From Saprospiraceae bacterium (GTDB taxonomy: Bacteria > Bacteroidota > Bacteroidia > Chitinophagales > Saprospiraceae): a stretch of 51,046 nucleotides of DNA. How positions within the stretch are numbered: position 1 is the stretch's first letter; each line of letters begins with the position of its first letter. Shown here one piece after another: positions 6,817-19,152 of the stretch. The stretch lies in assembly GCA_030729925.1 (NCBI GenBank), contig JANQWK010000021.1, positions 1 to 51,046 of the forward strand, written 5' to 3'. Below the pieces are notes generated by a model, which was not told the DNA's origin, searched no databases, and worked only from the letters and a program-made list of their open reading frames with translations. The position numbers and the translations under genes were made by a program.

Positions 6817-9618
6817 ATGAAAAGCATGATGCAATATTCTGCAATACTCCGGGGCGTTTCTTTGATGGTGCTGCTGCAACTGCTGCTGCTGACCCAAAGT
6901 TATGCTACGCACAACCGGGCAGGCGAGATCAGCGTGGAACAGGCGGGTGATTGTACCCAAAGTCTGACCGTCAAAGCCGTGGTCACGACTTATACCAAGG
7001 CCAGCAGCCGACCCGCAGACCGGGATACCCTCACCATCTGCTGGGGCGATGGCTTCTGCGAACGGGTCGCCCGATCCAACGGGCCGGGAAGCCCCCCAAA
7101 AGGTGTAATTCTGGAGAACGATACCAAGAAAAACACCTACACCGCTTTCCATACCTACCCCTCCAGAGGGACTTATGTCATTTCGATGACCGATCCCAAC
7201 CGCAACGGGGGCATCCTCAATGTCAATTTTCCCAACTCCGAACAGGTCAAGTTTCATATCCAAACGACCTATACCTTCCCCAACCCGCAGTTTCAGGGCT
7301 GTAACAATACCCCCGTGCTGCTGCAACCTCCGATAGACATCGGTTGTGTCGGAAAAGTGTTTACCCACAATCCCAATGCTTACGATGGGGACGGAGACAG
7401 CCTATCGTACCACTTTGTGACCCCCCTGATGGACGTAGGACAGGAGGTACCCAACTATTTGTTTCCCGACATGATCTCCCCCGGCCCCAACAACAAACTC
7501 ACCATCAATGAGATTACCGGAGATATCGTGTGGAATGCCCCCCAAAAGGCAGGCGAATACAACCTGGCTTTCATCATCGTCGAATACCGGGAAGGGTTTC
7601 CGATTGACACCGTCATGCGCGATTTGCAGATCCTGATCCAAAACTGCGCCAACGACCCCCCGAATATCAATACTTCTATCGAAGAAATCTGCGTCGTGGC
7701 CGGAGATATTGTCGAAATTCGCGTTACAGCCGATGCGCCCTTGTACGAAACCCGCCAAAAAGTCCGACTGACCGCGCTGGGAGGGCCTTTCGAAGTGGCT
7801 TACAGTCCGGCTCAGTTTTTGCCCGACAACAATACCTTCCGGGACGATCCCAACATCAAAACTTTCCGCTGGGTGACCAGTTGCGAGCATATTTCAGATC
7901 AGTACTGGTCGGTCGTGTTTAAAGCTACCGACAATTTCTACGCCGATACTTCCGGGCTTGCTACACTCAAAACCGTGCGGATCAAAGTGACCGGACCGCC
8001 GCCGGAAGACCTGATCGCCGACCCGAGCTCTCGCCAGGTGGACCTGAGTTGGGAGCTGCCCTATACCTGTGATGCCGCAGCCGATAACTACTTCCGGGGA
8101 TTCACCGTATGGCGACGGGAAGGCAGCAATCAGTTTAATCCCAACATTTGCGAACCGGGACTCCAAAACAGGGGGTACGAAAAAATAACTCCCGTGGCCT
8201 TCAAAGATCAACTCGATGGGCGGTACTTCTTTTCCGATACGGAAGTCGAACGGGGAAGAACCTACTGTTACCGCGTGTTGGCGGAATTTGCCAAAACCAC
8301 TCCCGGAGGGTTGTACACCTACAACCGGGTAGAAAGTCTGCCATCGGCAGAAATCTGCGTGCAGCTCAATCGGGATGTGCCCCTGATCACCCGTGCCGAC
8401 GTGCAGGAAACGGCTGCCACGGAAGGCAATATTGAAGTTTGCTGGATCAAACCCAATATCGCCGACCTCGATACTTTGCAAAATCCGGGACCGTACGTTT
8501 ATGAAGTCCTTCGGGCAACGGGAATCCGCAGTAATCCGGAAGACTTCCAGCCCATTGGCAGGCGCTTCGAGTCGCCGTTTTTTGCGACAGCCAACGACAC
8601 CTGTTTTATTGATACCGGTCTGAATACCCTCGACAACCCCTATTCCTACAAAGTCAACTTCTATGTCGCCGGGGAAAACATCCCGCTTGGCGCCACCAAT
8701 CCGGCCTCGAGCGTGTATCTCAGCATTGCCCCCACCGACAAAAAAAATGTATTGAGCTGGGAGGAATCGGTACCCTGGGACAATTTTGAATACGAGATCT
8801 GGCGGGAAAATCCGCAGGGCGTGTTCGAACGCATAGGTACCAGCACCAGTACCACCTATACCGATGAAGGGCTGGACAACGATCAGGAATACTGCTACCG
8901 CATTCTCGCGCGCGGATCCTATGGCATCCAGGGCATTCAGACCCTGCTGCTCAACCATTCGCAGGTTGCCTGTGCCTTTCCCATTGACAATGTACCGCCT
9001 TGTGTACCGGAGCTGGAAGTCAGCAACGACTGTGACAATATGCTCGTCTGCGACGAAAACAATCCGCCGTTCAACACCCTGAGCTGGAGCAATCCGCGGG
9101 AAGTCTGTACAGATGCGGAAGACCTGGCCGGTTTCCGCGTGTATTATTCTCCGGTCAGCGATGGAGCTTTTGAATGGATTGCCGATATCAACAACCCCAA
9201 CACAACGAGCTTCACGCACGCACCGGAATTGGGTCTGGCCGGGTGTTATGCCGTCACCGCGATAGACCAAAACGGCAACGAAAGTGGATACAGCAATATC
9301 GTATGTTTGGACAACTGTCCCTCGTACCGTTTGCCCAACACCTTCACGCCCAACGGAGACGGTCAAAACGACCGCTTCAAGCCCTATCCGTATTGTTTTA
9401 TCGAGCGGATTGACTTCAAGGTATTCAGTCGTTGGGGGCAGCTCGTCTTTGAGACCAGCGACCCGGACATCAACTGGGACGGAAGAGATTTGGGCGGAAC
9501 CGCTTTACCGGAGGGTACTTACTACTACACCTGCACCGTATTCGGCAGTTATTTGGAAGGAGCGCAAGAGCTGGGCAGTCCGCTCAGTGGATGGATAGAA
9601 ATCATTATTGGCAACTAA
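6817..9618 (+). CDS. Large cell-surface protein with type IX (type B) C-terminal domain
   Basis: The protein has 933 residues. A signal peptide ends near residue 30 (LLLLTQSYA before THNRAGEI). Ig- or cadherin-like beta domains follow (YDGDGDSLSYHF, GDIVWNAPQKAGEYNLAF, about 130-290). Then come fibronectin III-like modules with LSW and YCYRVLA motifs (about 400-830). The last 95 residues start with LPNTFTPNGDGQNDRF and contain FSRWGQLVFET, WDGRD and LPEGTYYY, typical of the gliding-motility-associated C-terminal domain that directs type IX export and surface anchoring. Many paired Cys suggest disulfides. No catalytic motif is visible, so an adhesive or structural surface role is likely. ribE follows after 12 bases. 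Confidence 0.9.
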   Translation: MKSMMQYSAILRGVSLMVLLQLLLLTQSYATHNRAGEISVEQAGDCTQSLTVKAVVTTYTKASSRPADRDTLTICWGDGFCERVARSNGPGSPPKGVILENDTKKNTYTAFHTYPSRGTYVISMTDPNRNGGILNVNFPNSEQVKFHIQTTYTFPNPQFQGCNNTPVLLQPPIDIGCVGKVFTHNPNAYDGDGDSLSYHFVTPLMDVGQEVPNYLFPDMISPGPNNKLTINEITGDIVWNAPQKAGEYNLAFIIVEYREGFPIDTVMRDLQILIQNCANDPPNINTSIEEICVVAGDIVEIRVTADAPLYETRQKVRLTALGGPFEVAYSPAQFLPDNNTFRDDPNIKTFRWVTSCEHISDQYWSVVFKATDNFYADTSGLATLKTVRIKVTGPPPEDLIADPSSRQVDLSWELPYTCDAAADNYFRGFTVWRREGSNQFNPNICEPGLQNRGYEKITPVAFKDQLDGRYFFSDTEVERGRTYCYRVLAEFAKTTPGGLYTYNRVESLPSAEICVQLNRDVPLITRADVQETAATEGNIEVCWIKPNIADLDTLQNPGPYVYEVLRATGIRSNPEDFQPIGRRFESPFFATANDTCFIDTGLNTLDNPYSYKVNFYVAGENIPLGATNPASSVYLSIAPTDKKNVLSWEESVPWDNFEYEIWRENPQGVFERIGTSTSTTYTDEGLDNDQEYCYRILARGSYGIQGIQTLLLNHSQVACAFPIDNVPPCVPELEVSNDCDNMLVCDENNPPFNTLSWSNPREVCTDAEDLAGFRVYYSPVSDGAFEWIADINNPNTTSFTHAPELGLAGCYAVTAIDQNGNESGYSNIVCLDNCPSYRLPNTFTPNGDGQNDRFKPYPYCFIERIDFKVFSRWGQLVFETSDPDINWDGRDLGGTALPEGTYYYTCTVFGSYLEGAQELGSPLSGWIEIIIGN

Positions 9619-9630
9619 CACAAGAAGCTT

Positions 9631-10221
9631 ATGTTTACCGGAATCATAGAAACCACCGGTGAGGTCATGAACCTCACCACCAGCGGAACGAATGTGGACT
9701 TGTATATTCGCTCGTCTATTTCAGCTGCGCTAAAAATTGACCAAAGCGTAGCGCACAATGGGGTATGTCTGACCGTTGTGGAGCTAGGCTCGGACTGGCA
9801 CCGCATTACAGCCATTGAAGAGACCATGCAGCGCAGCAACCTGGGTATGCTCAAAATTGGGGATCGGATCAACCTCGAGCGCGCCATGCTGGCGGGATCC
9901 AGACTGGACGGGCACATTGTACAGGGGCATGTGGACCAGACTGCCTTTTGCACCGGGGTAGAAGAAAAGGACGGCAGTTGGTACTATCACTTTTCCCTAC
10001 CGGGAGAACGGGCGCATCTCATGGTGGACAAGGGCTCTATTTGCATCAACGGGGTAAGTCTGACCGTCGTCAACCCCACCCTCGACGCCTTCTCTGTCGC
10101 CATCATTCCCTACACCTGGGAGCACACCACCTTTAAGGCCCTTCAGGAAGGGGATAAAGTCAACCTCGAGTACGACATCCTCGGCAAATACATTGCCAGG
10201 TACATGGAAGTCTTCAAGTAA
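9631..10221 (+). CDS. ribE: Riboflavin synthase, alpha subunit
   Basis: This 196-residue protein begins with the diagnostic MFTGIIETTGEV and has two lumazine-binding barrels. The first contains VAHNGVCLTVVEL and the second DKGSICINGVSLTVVNP; the linker GHIVQGHVDQ is conserved. It dismutates two 6,7-dimethyl-8-ribityllumazine molecules to riboflavin in the cytoplasm. It follows the surface protein by 12 bases and is probably transcribed with it. It converges on rpoC. Confidence 0.96.
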   Translation: MFTGIIETTGEVMNLTTSGTNVDLYIRSSISAALKIDQSVAHNGVCLTVVELGSDWHRITAIEETMQRSNLGMLKIGDRINLERAMLAGSRLDGHIVQGHVDQTAFCTGVEEKDGSWYYHFSLPGERAHLMVDKGSICINGVSLTVVNPTLDAFSVAIIPYTWEHTTFKALQEGDKVNLEYDILGKYIARYMEVFK

Positions 10222-10233
10222 TTCGCTAGCCTA

Positions 10234-10280
10234 TCGGCAAAAAAACAAAACGGGAGCCTGGATAATACCAAGCTCCCGTT
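10234..10280 (-). terminator. Intrinsic terminator after rpoC, possibly bidirectional
   Basis: A nine-base stem (AACGGGAGC at 10249-10257 with GCTCCCGTT at 10272-10280) encloses a 14-base loop. On the minus strand it is followed by a T-rich tract (complement of 10234-10248), as expected for ending the rpoC transcript 20 bases after its stop. On the plus strand it lies 27 bases after ribE but has only a weak T run. Confidence 0.8.
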
Positions 10281-10299
10281 GTTGTTATGTAGGGAAAGA

Positions 10300-13200
10300 T
10301 TAATCTTCGTACTGTTCGTACTCCAACTTTCTGGCCTCGAAAGCATCCTGTGCCTCCTTGGTCGTCACAAACAAATTGTCGTACTGTCGAAGACCTGTAC
10401 CTGCGGGTATGCGTTTGCCCACGATCACGTTCTCCTTCAATCCGCTCAAATCATCAATTTTTGCTCCGATAGCAGCGGTACTCAACACCTTCGTCGTTTC
10501 CTGGAACGAAGCTGCGGAGATCCAGCTATGGGTACCCAGGGACGACCTGGTGATTCCCTGCAGCAAAGAACTGGAAGTAGCGGCAATCGCATCGCGGTAC
10601 TGCACCAATTTGCGGTCGTTGCGCTTCAGGAAGGAGTTTTCCTCGCGCACTTGGCGCAAAGTAACCACCTGACCCTCTTTCAATCGGTTAGATTCTCCCG
10701 CATCTGTGATAATCTTCTTATCGAAGATCCAATCATTTTGCTCGAGGAAATCGTATTTTTCTATTGCTTCACCTTCCAAGAACGACGTATCTCCCGGATC
10801 CTCGATCTGCACCCTACGCATCATCTGGCGCACAATCACCTCGATGTGTTTGTTGTTGATCGTAATCCCTTGAGAGCGATACACCTCCTGAACCCCATTG
10901 ACCAGGTAAGACTGAACCGCGAAAGGACCCTTAATTTTAAGAATATCCCGTGGCGCGATCGTACCATCTGACAATGGCGTACCGGCTCGAACAAAGTCTC
11001 CATCCTGAATCAGGATGTGCTTGGACAAACCGATCAAGTATTTGTGCTGTTGACCATCTTTAGCCGTAACCACCACCTCTCTGTTACCGCGTTTGATTTT
11101 TCCGAAGGTAACCACCCCATCAATCTCAGAAACGGTAGCAGGGTTAGACGGATTTCTCGCCTCGAAAAGCTCGGTTACCCGTGGCAGACCACCCGTAATA
11201 TCCTGGATCTTACCCAGTTTACGTGGAATCTTAACAATTTTTTGTCCGGCCTTCACCTCCTCATGATCATCAATCGAGATATAAGAACCCACGGGCAGGT
11301 TGTAGCTCTTCAGCTCCTCCCCTGACTTATCCACGATCTTGATCATTGGGATTTTGCGCTTATTCTTGGACTCGATAATCACCTTCTCGCTAAATCCGGT
11401 TTGATCATCGCGTTCCTCGCGGAAAGTAACCCCTTCCTCCACCGAATCGAAGCGAGCGATACCGGAAAACTCGGAGATAATCACCGCATTGAACGGATCC
11501 CATTCGCACATCAGCGTTCCCCTGTCAATAATCTCTCCCTCTTTCACATACAGATTTGACCCGTAAGGAATATGCTGAGACACATACAATTTGTTGGTTT
11601 CAGGATCTACCAAACGCAGCTCCCCTGTACGGGAAAGCACAATCTTTCTCACATGCCCCTCCTCATCGGTCTGTTCGGTAAAGCGAATACTATCGAACTC
11701 CACCCGTGCCTGGAACTTGGAAACCAGCTCGGACTCTGTCTTTGACACCGATGCAATACCACCCACGTGGAAAGTACGCAGGGTAAGCTGAGTACCGGGT
11801 TCACCGATAGACTGCGCTGCAATAATACCCACTGCATCGCCCATTTCGGCGATCCGGCCGGTAGCCAGGTTCTTGCCATAACATTTTGCGCAAACCCCTT
11901 TCTTGGTCTCGCAAGTTAAGACAGACCTGATCGTCACCATCTCGATACCTTCCTCCTCGATATAGCGAGCTGTACGCGGATCAATAAAACCTCCTGCTTT
12001 CAGGATAAGTGCATCGGTAACCGGGTGGACAATATCGTGAAGCGTGTAGCGACCCTCAATCCTGGACACCAAAGTCTCGATGACTTTATCATTGTCCTTG
12101 AAGGCTGAGGTCTCGATACCCCTTAGCGTATTGCAATCCTCCTCCATGATCACCACATCCTGAGCCACATCCACCAAACGTCGAGTCAGGTAACCTGCAT
12201 CCGCCGTCTTCAACGCCGTATCCGCAAGACCCTTACGCGCACCGTGGGTAGAGATAAAGTACTCCAGTACCGAAAGTCCATCCATGAAATTCGCAAGAAT
12301 GGGGTTTTCAATAACTGCCCCTCCCGTATCTCCGGACTTTCTGGGCTTTGCCATCAACCCCCGCAGACCGCACAACTGTTTGATCTGTTGTTTAGAACCA
12401 CGCGCACCTGAATGCAGCATCATATACACCGAGTTGAAGCCCTGTTTGTGCTCTGACAACTCCCGCATCAAAGAATCGGTGATCCTGTTATCTGCAAAGG
12501 TCCACTTATCAATAATTTGGTTATAGCGTTCGTTATTCGTAATCAAACCCATATTGTAGTTATCCCACACCTCATCCACTTCCATTTGAGCCATATTTAG
12601 GGTACGCTCTTTTACCGAAGGTGTAATCAAATCACCCAGGTTAAAAGACAATCCCCCTTTAAATGCCCATAGGAAGCCCAATTCTTTGATCGCATCCAGG
12701 AAATCGGCGGTAACGCTGAAATCTGTCCGTTCGATCACATCACCAATAACCGTTTTCAGGTTTTTCTTGGTAAGCAGGGTATTCATGAAGGGTACCTGTT
12801 CGGGCACCACTTGGTTGAAAATAACCCGGCCTACGGTAGTATCAATCAGTTTGTAGGCCATTTTGTCATCCTGACCATCCACCTTTGCGCGCACCTTAAT
12901 CATGGCGTGGAGATCCAGCACACCTTCATTATAAGCGATGATCACCTCTTCGGGCGAATAGAACTTCATGCCCTCTCCCTTCACTTTCACATCGGCTGTG
13001 CTCTTTTTCTCCTTGGTGATGTAGTACAATCCGAGTACCATATCCTGAGAAGGCAGAGAAATAGGCGAGCCATTTTGGGGGTTGAGCATATTGTGAGAAG
13101 ACAGCATCAGCACCTGCGCCTCCAGGATAGCTGCCTGGCTAAGTGGCACGTGAACAGCCATCTGGTCACCATCGAAATCCGCGTTAAAAGCACCGCAGAC

Positions 13201-14601
13201 CAGGGGGTGCAGCTGAATAGCCTTACCTTCGATCAATTTGGGCTGGAACGCTTGGATAGACAAGCGGTGCAGCGTTGGAGCACGGTTGAGCAATACAGGA
13301 TGTCCTTTCAGGATATTCTCCAGGATTTCCCAGATAATAGGATCTTTGCGATCCACCAGTTTTTTCGCGGACTTCACCGTTTTCACGATACCCCGTTCGA
13401 TCAGTTTGCGGATCACGAAAGGTTTGAACAGCTCCGCTGCCATTCCTTTGGGGATACCGCACTCGTGCAATTTCAAGGTAGGCCCTACCACAATCACCGA
13501 ACGACCGGAATAATCCACCCGTTTACCCAGCAAGTTTTGGCGGAAACGTCCTTGTTTACCCTTCAGGATATCGCTCAAAGACTTCAGTGCCCGACCGCCC
13601 TCTGCCTTAACTGCATTGGACTTTCTGGAATTGTCGAACAAAGAATCCACCGCCTCCTGGAGCATACGTTTTTCGTTGCGGAGGATCACCTCTGGAGCTT
13701 TGATCTCCAGCAATCGCTTCAGACGGTTATTTCGGATAATCACCCGGCGGTACAAATCATTCAAATCCGAGCTGGCGAAGCGACCTCCATCCAGGGGTAC
13801 CAGGGGTCGAAGTTCCGGGGGAACAACGGGAAGGTACTGGATCACAGTCCACTCGGGTCGGTTTTCCATACGGGTATTTCCCTCGCGGAAAGCCTCCACC
13901 ACGCGCAAGCGCTTCAGGGCTTCGGACTTTCGCTGTTGGGAAGTCTCATTAGCGGCCTGGTGGCGAAGATCAAACGACAACTGATCCATATCCATGCGCA
14001 TCAGCATATCGCGAACCGCCTCGGCGCCCATTTTAGCCACAAACTTATTTGGATCGGCCTCATCCAGCATCAAATTGTCCTGTGGAAGCGTCTCCAAGAT
14101 ATCCAGGTATTCCTCCTCGGTCAACAAATCGTGTGCACTCACACCATCCTGTTCCTTAATACCCGGTTGAATCACGATATAGCGCTCGTAATACACGATG
14201 GACTCCAACTTCTTGGAAGAAAGACCCAGCAAATAGCCGATCTTATTAGGCAGGGACTTAAAAAACCAGATATGCACAACGGGCACTACCAGTTTGATAT
14301 GTCCCATGCGCTCGCGGCGCACCTTTTTCTCTGTAACCTCAACTCCGCAGCGATCGCACACGATCCCTTTGTAGCGAATACGCTTGTACTTTCCACAATA
14401 GCACTCATAATCCTTCACAGGACCAAAAATGCGCTCGCAGAACAAGCCATCGCGCTCTGGTTTATAAGAACGGTAATTAATCGTTTCGGGCTTGAGAACC
14501 TCCCCGTAGGATCTTTCCAAGATCTCATCGGGTGAGGCCAGGCTCAGCGTTATCGTATCAAAATCAGCATGTGTAATTTGATTTCTTTTTTTAAAAGACA
14601 T
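10300..14601 (-). CDS. rpoC: DNA-directed RNA polymerase beta-prime subunit
   Basis: The protein has 1433 residues. The N-terminal zinc site has Cys67, 69, 82 and 85 (YECYCG and VCDRCG). The active-site Mg motif NADFDGDQM has Asp475, 477 and 479. The region [16 protein letters not shown] and a second zinc cluster ([13 protein letters not shown]) are intact. It forms the catalytic centre with RpoB. It follows rpoB by 61 bases and is the last gene of the unit. The rpsL-rpsG-fusA genes that follow rpoC in many bacteria are absent here. Confidence 0.98.
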   Translation of the reverse strand: MSFKKRNQITHADFDTITLSLASPDEILERSYGEVLKPETINYRSYKPERDGLFCERIFGPVKDYECYCGKYKRIRYKGIVCDRCGVEVTEKKVRRERMGHIKLVVPVVHIWFFKSLPNKIGYLLGLSSKKLESIVYYERYIVIQPGIKEQDGVSAHDLLTEEEYLDILETLPQDNLMLDEADPNKFVAKMGAEAVRDMLMRMDMDQLSFDLRHQAANETSQQRKSEALKRLRVVEAFREGNTRMENRPEWTVIQYLPVVPPELRPLVPLDGGRFASSDLNDLYRRVIIRNNRLKRLLEIKAPEVILRNEKRMLQEAVDSLFDNSRKSNAVKAEGGRALKSLSDILKGKQGRFRQNLLGKRVDYSGRSVIVVGPTLKLHECGIPKGMAAELFKPFVIRKLIERGIVKTVKSAKKLVDRKDPIIWEILENILKGHPVLLNRAPTLHRLSIQAFQPKLIEGKAIQLHPLVCGAFNADFDGDQMAVHVPLSQAAILEAQVLMLSSHNMLNPQNGSPISLPSQDMVLGLYYITKEKKSTADVKVKGEGMKFYSPEEVIIAYNEGVLDLHAMIKVRAKVDGQDDKMAYKLIDTTVGRVIFNQVVPEQVPFMNTLLTKKNLKTVIGDVIERTDFSVTADFLDAIKELGFLWAFKGGLSFNLGDLITPSVKERTLNMAQMEVDEVWDNYNMGLITNNERYNQIIDKWTFADNRITDSLMRELSEHKQGFNSVYMMLHSGARGSKQQIKQLCGLRGLMAKPRKSGDTGGAVIENPILANFMDGLSVLEYFISTHGARKGLADTALKTADAGYLTRRLVDVAQDVVIMEEDCNTLRGIETSAFKDNDKVIETLVSRIEGRYTLHDIVHPVTDALILKAGGFIDPRTARYIEEEGIEMVTIRSVLTCETKKGVCAKCYGKNLATGRIAEMGDAVGIIAAQSIGEPGTQLTLRTFHVGGIASVSKTESELVSKFQARVEFDSIRFTEQTDEEGHVRKIVLSRTGELRLVDPETNKLYVSQHIPYGSNLYVKEGEIIDRGTLMCEWDPFNAVIISEFSGIARFDSVEEGVTFREERDDQTGFSEKVIIESKNKRKIPMIKIVDKSGEELKSYNLPVGSYISIDDHEEVKAGQKIVKIPRKLGKIQDITGGLPRVTELFEARNPSNPATVSEIDGVVTFGKIKRGNREVVVTAKDGQQHKYLIGLSKHILIQDGDFVRAGTPLSDGTIAPRDILKIKGPFAVQSYLVNGVQEVYRSQGITINNKHIEVIVRQMMRRVQIEDPGDTSFLEGEAIEKYDFLEQNDWIFDKKIITDAGESNRLKEGQVVTLRQVREENSFLKRNDRKLVQYRDAIAATSSSLLQGITRSSLGTHSWISAASFQETTKVLSTAAIGAKIDDLSGLKENVIVGKRIPAGTGLRQYDNLFVTTKEAQDAFEARKLEYEQYED

Positions 14602-14662
14602 ACGCTTTGCTATGTTGTTTGGTTAATATTCAAAACTCTGTTTCTACGACACTTCGCACCTA

Positions 14663-17600
14663 TCAGTCGAACTTAATATCCAGTGCAAGACCGCGCAACT
14701 CGTGAATCAATACGTTGAAAGACTCTGGGATACCGGGTTCAGGAAGATTATCTCCCTTCACGATAGCCTCATAAGCCTTGGCTCGTCCGTTGATATCATC
14801 CGACTTAATCGTCAGGAGCTCCTGCAAAATATTGGATGCGCCGAAAGCCTCCAGCGCCCATACCTCCATCTCACCGAAGCGCTGTCCACCAAACTGAGCC
14901 TTACCACCCAGCGGTTGTTGCGTAATGAGAGAGTACGGTCCGATTGACCTTGCGTGCATTTTATCATCCACCATGTGCGACAATTTCAGCATGTAGATCA
15001 CACCCACAGTAGCCTGCTGGTGGAACCGGTTGCCCGTTTCGCCATCGTGCAGCCAGGTCTGTCCAAATTCCGGCAATCCTGCATCTTCAATATGCTTGTT
15101 GATCTCTTCCAAGCTGGCGCCATCGAAAATCGGTGTACCGAACTTCACGCCCATCTTCTCGCCGGCCCAACCCAAAACTGTCTCAAAAATCTGTCCCAGG
15201 TTCATCCGCGAAGGCACCCCGAGTGGATTCAGTACAATATCAACAGGCGTACCATCAGCGAGGAACGGCATATCCTCTGAGCGCACAATACGGGACACGA
15301 TCCCCTTATTACCATGACGTCCGGCCAATTTGTCCCCTACTCGAAGCTTTCGCTTTTTCGCCAGATACACTTTAGCCAATTTCAATACACCTGCAGGAAG
15401 CTCATCTCCGATGCTGATATTGAACTTTTCCCGCTTGTAGCGACCCACCTCTTCATTGACCTTGATGCTGTAATTGTGCAGCAATCGAGCGATCAATTCG
15501 TTGGTTCGAGCCTCTTCTGTCCAGTTGGAATAATCCACGGTCGAGTAATCAATCTCGCGCAGCACTTCCTGATTGAAAGGTTCTCCTTTCGGGATCAGGT
15601 GCTCATTGTAGATCGTTCGGATGCCGCTGGATTTTTTCCCTTTAAGCAGGATCAGGAGTTTGTCAATCAGGATGGTCTTCAACTCGTTCAACGCGATCAA
15701 GTGTTGATCATCGAGTTTGGACAACAAATCCTTCTCCTGGTTCTTTTGGTTTTTATCTTTTTTCGCCCTGGCGAACAACTGTTTATCAATAATCACCCCT
15801 GTAGTAGAAGGCGGAACCTTCAAAGAAGCATCTTTGACATCCCCTGCCTTATCGCCGAAGATAGCCCGGAGCAATTTTTCCTCCGGTGTAGGATCGGACT
15901 CCCCTTTGGGCGTAATCTTACCAATCAGGATATCGCCTTCCTTAATCCAGGCACCTACCCTGATGATTCCATTCTCGTCCAGATCTTTCGTAGCCTCTTC
16001 GCTCACGTTCGGGATATCGTTGGTCAGCTCCTCTTCACCCAATTTGGTATCGCGCACATCCAGTTCGAAGTGTTCGATATGGATCGAAGTAAACACATCC
16101 TCTCTAACTACACGTTCGGAAAGCACGATAGCATCCTCGAAGTTATACCCTTTCCAGGGCATGAACGCCACTTTCAGGTTTTGGCCCAATGCCAATTCCC
16201 CTTTTTCGGTAGCATAGCCATCGCAAAGGATAGAACCTGCATTCACGCGATCGCCTCGGCGCACAATGGGGCGGAGGTTGATACAAGTCCCTTGGTTGGT
16301 CCGCTGGAACTTGGTCAGTCTGTAAGTTTTGCGGTTATCCTCAAAAGAAACCAGCTGCTCTTCCTCTGAGCGGTCGTAGCGGATAATAATCTCATTCGCA
16401 TCCACGTACTCTACCACACCCTCACCCTCGGCGTTGATCAACATGCGGGAATCGCGTGCCACCTTACCTTCCAAGCCTGTACCCACGATGGGGGAGCTTG
16501 GACGCACCAGTGGAACAGCCTGACGCTGCATGTTAGAACCCATCAAAGCCCGGTTCGCATCATCATTCTCCAAGAAGGGGATCAAGGAAGCGGAAACCCC
16601 TACAATCTGGTTGGGAGCCACATCCATGAACTCTATCTCATCAGGTCCGAGAACTGGAAATTCACCGTGATCTCTCGACTTGATCCTGTCTGAATTGAAC
16701 GTACCATCGGGGCGAAGCGGGGCGTTGGCCTGTGCAATCCGCTTATTGTCCTCCCCTTCGGCAGAAAGATAAATCGGCTCGCCTTCCACTTGCACCTTAC
16801 CTGACGCTACAGGTCGGTAAGGCGTCTCCAGGAAGCCCATTTTATTGATCTTTGCGTGTACGCAAAGCGTAGAAATCAAACCGATATTAGGCCCTTCGGG
16901 CGTTTCGATCGTACAAAGTCGGCCGTAGTGGGAATAATGCACGTCCCTTACCTCGAAGCCGGCTCGTTCCCTTGACAAACCACCGGGTCCCAGTGCGGAA
17001 ATACGGCGTTTGTGGGTAATCTCTGACAAAGGATTCGTTTGATCCAGGAACTGCGACAACTGGCTCGTCCCGAAAAAAGAATTGATCACGGACGACAAGG
17101 TCCTCGCATTGATCAAATCCACTGGCGTAAACACCTCATTATCCCGCACATTCATCCGCTCGCGGATCGTTCGCGCCATACGCGCCAATCCCACGCCGAA
17201 CTGAGCATACAGCTGTTCGCCCACGGAGCGCACCCTACGGTTGCTCAAGTGGTCAATATCATCAATCTCCGCATTCTGATTCATTAAGCTCACCAGGTAC
17301 GACACGATCTCGATGATATCCTCCTTCGTAAGCACCAGGGTTTCCATATCGGTATCCAAATCCAGTTTGCGGTTGATCTTATAGCGACCCACCTCACCCA
17401 GATTATAGCGCTTATCGGAGAAAAACAATTTATCAATAATCCCTCTTGCCGTCTCCTCATCTGGGGGATCAGTACCCCTTAGTTGGCGGTAAATATGTTG
17501 TACCGCTTCCAGTTCGGAGCTGGAAGGATCCTTCTGAAGCGTATTATAAATGATAGAATAATCCTGATCCACCTCATCCTTTTGCAGGATCACAGTCTCC

Positions 17601-18484
17601 ACACCTGCCTCCAGGATCAATTCGATATTGTCCTCATCCAGCACCACATCGCGCTCGAGAATAATCTCGTTCCGCTCGATAGTCACCACCTCGCCGGTAT
17701 CCTCATCCACAAAATCCTCTGTCCAACTGCGCAAAACCCTTGCTGCCAATTTTTTGCCAATAGACGCCTCCAGAGTAGCCCGGTTAACAGGAACCTCCAC
17801 CGCAAGATCGAAAATATCCAGGATCGCCTTATCGGTATCGAAACCGATAGCTCGAAGCAGGGTAGTCACCGGGAACTTCTTCTTGCGATCAATATATGCG
17901 TACATGACATTGTTGATGTCTGTCGCAAACTCCATCCAAGCTCCTTTAAAAGGAATCACCCGGGCAGAATAAATTTTAGTACCATTAGGGTGGAAAGTCT
18001 GTCCAAAAAACACCCCGGGAGAACGGTGCAGCTGCGACACAATCACCCGTTCCGCCCCATTAATCACAAAAGTCCCCTTGGGGGTCATATATGGAATATT
18101 TCCAAGGAACACATCCTGAACGATGGTCTGGAAATCAACATGTTCTTCGTCATTACAGGACAAGCGAAGCTTGGCCTTGAGGGGGACGCTGTACGTCAAG
18201 CCCCTTTGCATACACTCCTCTATGCTATAGCGGGGAGGATCAATAAAATAATCCAAAAACTCCAGCACGAAGATGTTTCGTGCATCGCTGATCGGAAAAT
18301 TCTCCTGAAAAACACGGTACAAGCCCTCGTTCATCCGGTTTTCGGGCGTCGTTTCCAACTGGAAAAACTCCTGAAAAGACTTCAACTGGATTTCGAGGAA
18401 ATCCGGATAACTGGGGGAGAGCTTGATTTTTCCGAAACTTACCCGCTGGCTTTCCGCCGAAGCGGTATTTACATGTGATGTCAT
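14663..18484 (-). CDS. rpoB: DNA-directed RNA polymerase beta subunit
   Basis: The protein has 1273 residues. The rifampicin region shows [25 protein letters not shown] in pieces ([11 protein letters not shown]-like, with Leu in place of Met). [21 protein letters not shown] and [12 protein letters not shown] are also present. The C-terminal part has [30 protein letters not shown] and [20 protein letters not shown]. The start ATG at 18484 gives MTSHVNTA before the conserved region. It lies 205 bases after rplL, and that gap holds a strong hairpin. Confidence 0.98.
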   Translation of the reverse strand: MTSHVNTASAESQRVSFGKIKLSPSYPDFLEIQLKSFQEFFQLETTPENRMNEGLYRVFQENFPISDARNIFVLEFLDYFIDPPRYSIEECMQRGLTYSVPLKAKLRLSCNDEEHVDFQTIVQDVFLGNIPYMTPKGTFVINGAERVIVSQLHRSPGVFFGQTFHPNGTKIYSARVIPFKGAWMEFATDINNVMYAYIDRKKKFPVTTLLRAIGFDTDKAILDIFDLAVEVPVNRATLEASIGKKLAARVLRSWTEDFVDEDTGEVVTIERNEIILERDVVLDEDNIELILEAGVETVILQKDEVDQDYSIIYNTLQKDPSSSELEAVQHIYRQLRGTDPPDEETARGIIDKLFFSDKRYNLGEVGRYKINRKLDLDTDMETLVLTKEDIIEIVSYLVSLMNQNAEIDDIDHLSNRRVRSVGEQLYAQFGVGLARMARTIRERMNVRDNEVFTPVDLINARTLSSVINSFFGTSQLSQFLDQTNPLSEITHKRRISALGPGGLSRERAGFEVRDVHYSHYGRLCTIETPEGPNIGLISTLCVHAKINKMGFLETPYRPVASGKVQVEGEPIYLSAEGEDNKRIAQANAPLRPDGTFNSDRIKSRDHGEFPVLGPDEIEFMDVAPNQIVGVSASLIPFLENDDANRALMGSNMQRQAVPLVRPSSPIVGTGLEGKVARDSRMLINAEGEGVVEYVDANEIIIRYDRSEEEQLVSFEDNRKTYRLTKFQRTNQGTCINLRPIVRRGDRVNAGSILCDGYATEKGELALGQNLKVAFMPWKGYNFEDAIVLSERVVREDVFTSIHIEHFELDVRDTKLGEEELTNDIPNVSEEATKDLDENGIIRVGAWIKEGDILIGKITPKGESDPTPEEKLLRAIFGDKAGDVKDASLKVPPSTTGVIIDKQLFARAKKDKNQKNQEKDLLSKLDDQHLIALNELKTILIDKLLILLKGKKSSGIRTIYNEHLIPKGEPFNQEVLREIDYSTVDYSNWTEEARTNELIARLLHNYSIKVNEEVGRYKREKFNISIGDELPAGVLKLAKVYLAKKRKLRVGDKLAGRHGNKGIVSRIVRSEDMPFLADGTPVDIVLNPLGVPSRMNLGQIFETVLGWAGEKMGVKFGTPIFDGASLEEINKHIEDAGLPEFGQTWLHDGETGNRFHQQATVGVIYMLKLSHMVDDKMHARSIGPYSLITQQPLGGKAQFGGQRFGEMEVWALEAFGASNILQELLTIKSDDINGRAKAYEAIVKGDNLPEPGIPESFNVLIHELRGLALDIKFD

Positions 18485-18540
18485 GTGTAGATACCTAATT
18501 TAGGGTTAAGAACAGGGAAAACTATCGTTCCTGTTTGTCC

Positions 18541-18643
18541 TTTAGCTAGGTCGCTAAAACGATCCAGGCTTCAGGATATTCCATGGTACCAGACGCCGAT
18601 AGGCTTAGCGAATCAGAGTGATCCGCTAAGCCTTTCAGACGTC
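18541..18643 (-). promoter_or_regulatory. Hairpins in the rplL-rpoB spacer
   Basis: A perfect ten-base stem (18601-18610 with 18624-18633, AGGCTTAGCG) has a 13-base loop, and outer GACG/CGTC at 18592-18595 and 18640-18643 can extend it. A second small stem (18541-18546 with 18553-18558, TTTAGC) lies closer to rpoB. No T run follows, so this is more likely an RNA processing or attenuation site than a full terminator. The same spacer in E. coli holds an attenuator and an RNase III site (established knowledge). Confidence 0.5.
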
Positions 18644-18689
18644 GAAGTGCCGGTAAACAAGTAGTCGGATGATATCAAATCAACCTGAT

Positions 18690-19070
18690 TTACTTGATGT
18701 CCACCTGAGCACCTACGTCAGTAAGAACTTTCTTGATTTGCTCGGCTTCTTCCTTGCTTACAGCTTGCTTCAATGGGCTTGGTGCACCATCCACAAGATC
18801 TTTAGCCTCTTTCAATCCCAAGCCAAGTAGTGTTTTTACCTCTTTCACCACTTTAAGCTTATCTGCACCAGCTGAAGTAAGGGTTACATCGAATTCTGTC
18901 TGCTCTGCAGCAGCAGGAGCATCTCCACCACCTGCAGCAGGACCAGCGATCGCCACTGCAGCAGCAGCTGGCTCAATGCCGTACTCATCTTTCAATATCT
19001 GAGCCAACTCGTTCACTTCTTTAACAGTAAGATTAACCAGTTGCTCTGCGAATGCTTTTAAATCTGCCAT
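18690..19070 (-). CDS. rplL: 50S ribosomal protein L7/L12
   Basis: This 126-residue protein has the N-terminal dimer domain ([20 protein letters not shown]), an Ala/Gly/Pro-rich hinge (about 35-55) and the C-terminal domain with [20 protein letters not shown] and [19 protein letters not shown]. It forms the stalk that recruits translation GTPases such as the EF-Tu encoded nearby. It lies 82 bases after rplJ. Confidence 0.98.
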   Translation of the reverse strand: MADLKAFAEQLVNLTVKEVNELAQILKDEYGIEPAAAAVAIAGPAAGGGDAPAAAEQTEFDVTLTSAGADKLKVVKEVKTLLGLGLKEAKDLVDGAPSPLKQAVSKEEAEQIKKVLTDVGAQVDIK

Positions 19071-19152
19071 TTTAAAATTCTTTTGAATGTACGATAAAAA
19101 AATATATCGTGCGTTTTAAACACTTGGAAGCCAAACCAATAAATAACTAATA

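Noticed and set aside
7894-9366. 490-codon minus-strand open frame inside the 6817 surface protein
   Set aside because: The plus-strand protein has a signal peptide, repeated domains and a sorting domain; the antisense frame shows none.
12811-14535. 574-codon plus-strand open frame across rpoC
   Set aside because: It is antisense to the conserved start of rpoC, has no family signature, and its composition (His, Gln, Leu) is that of an antisense shadow.
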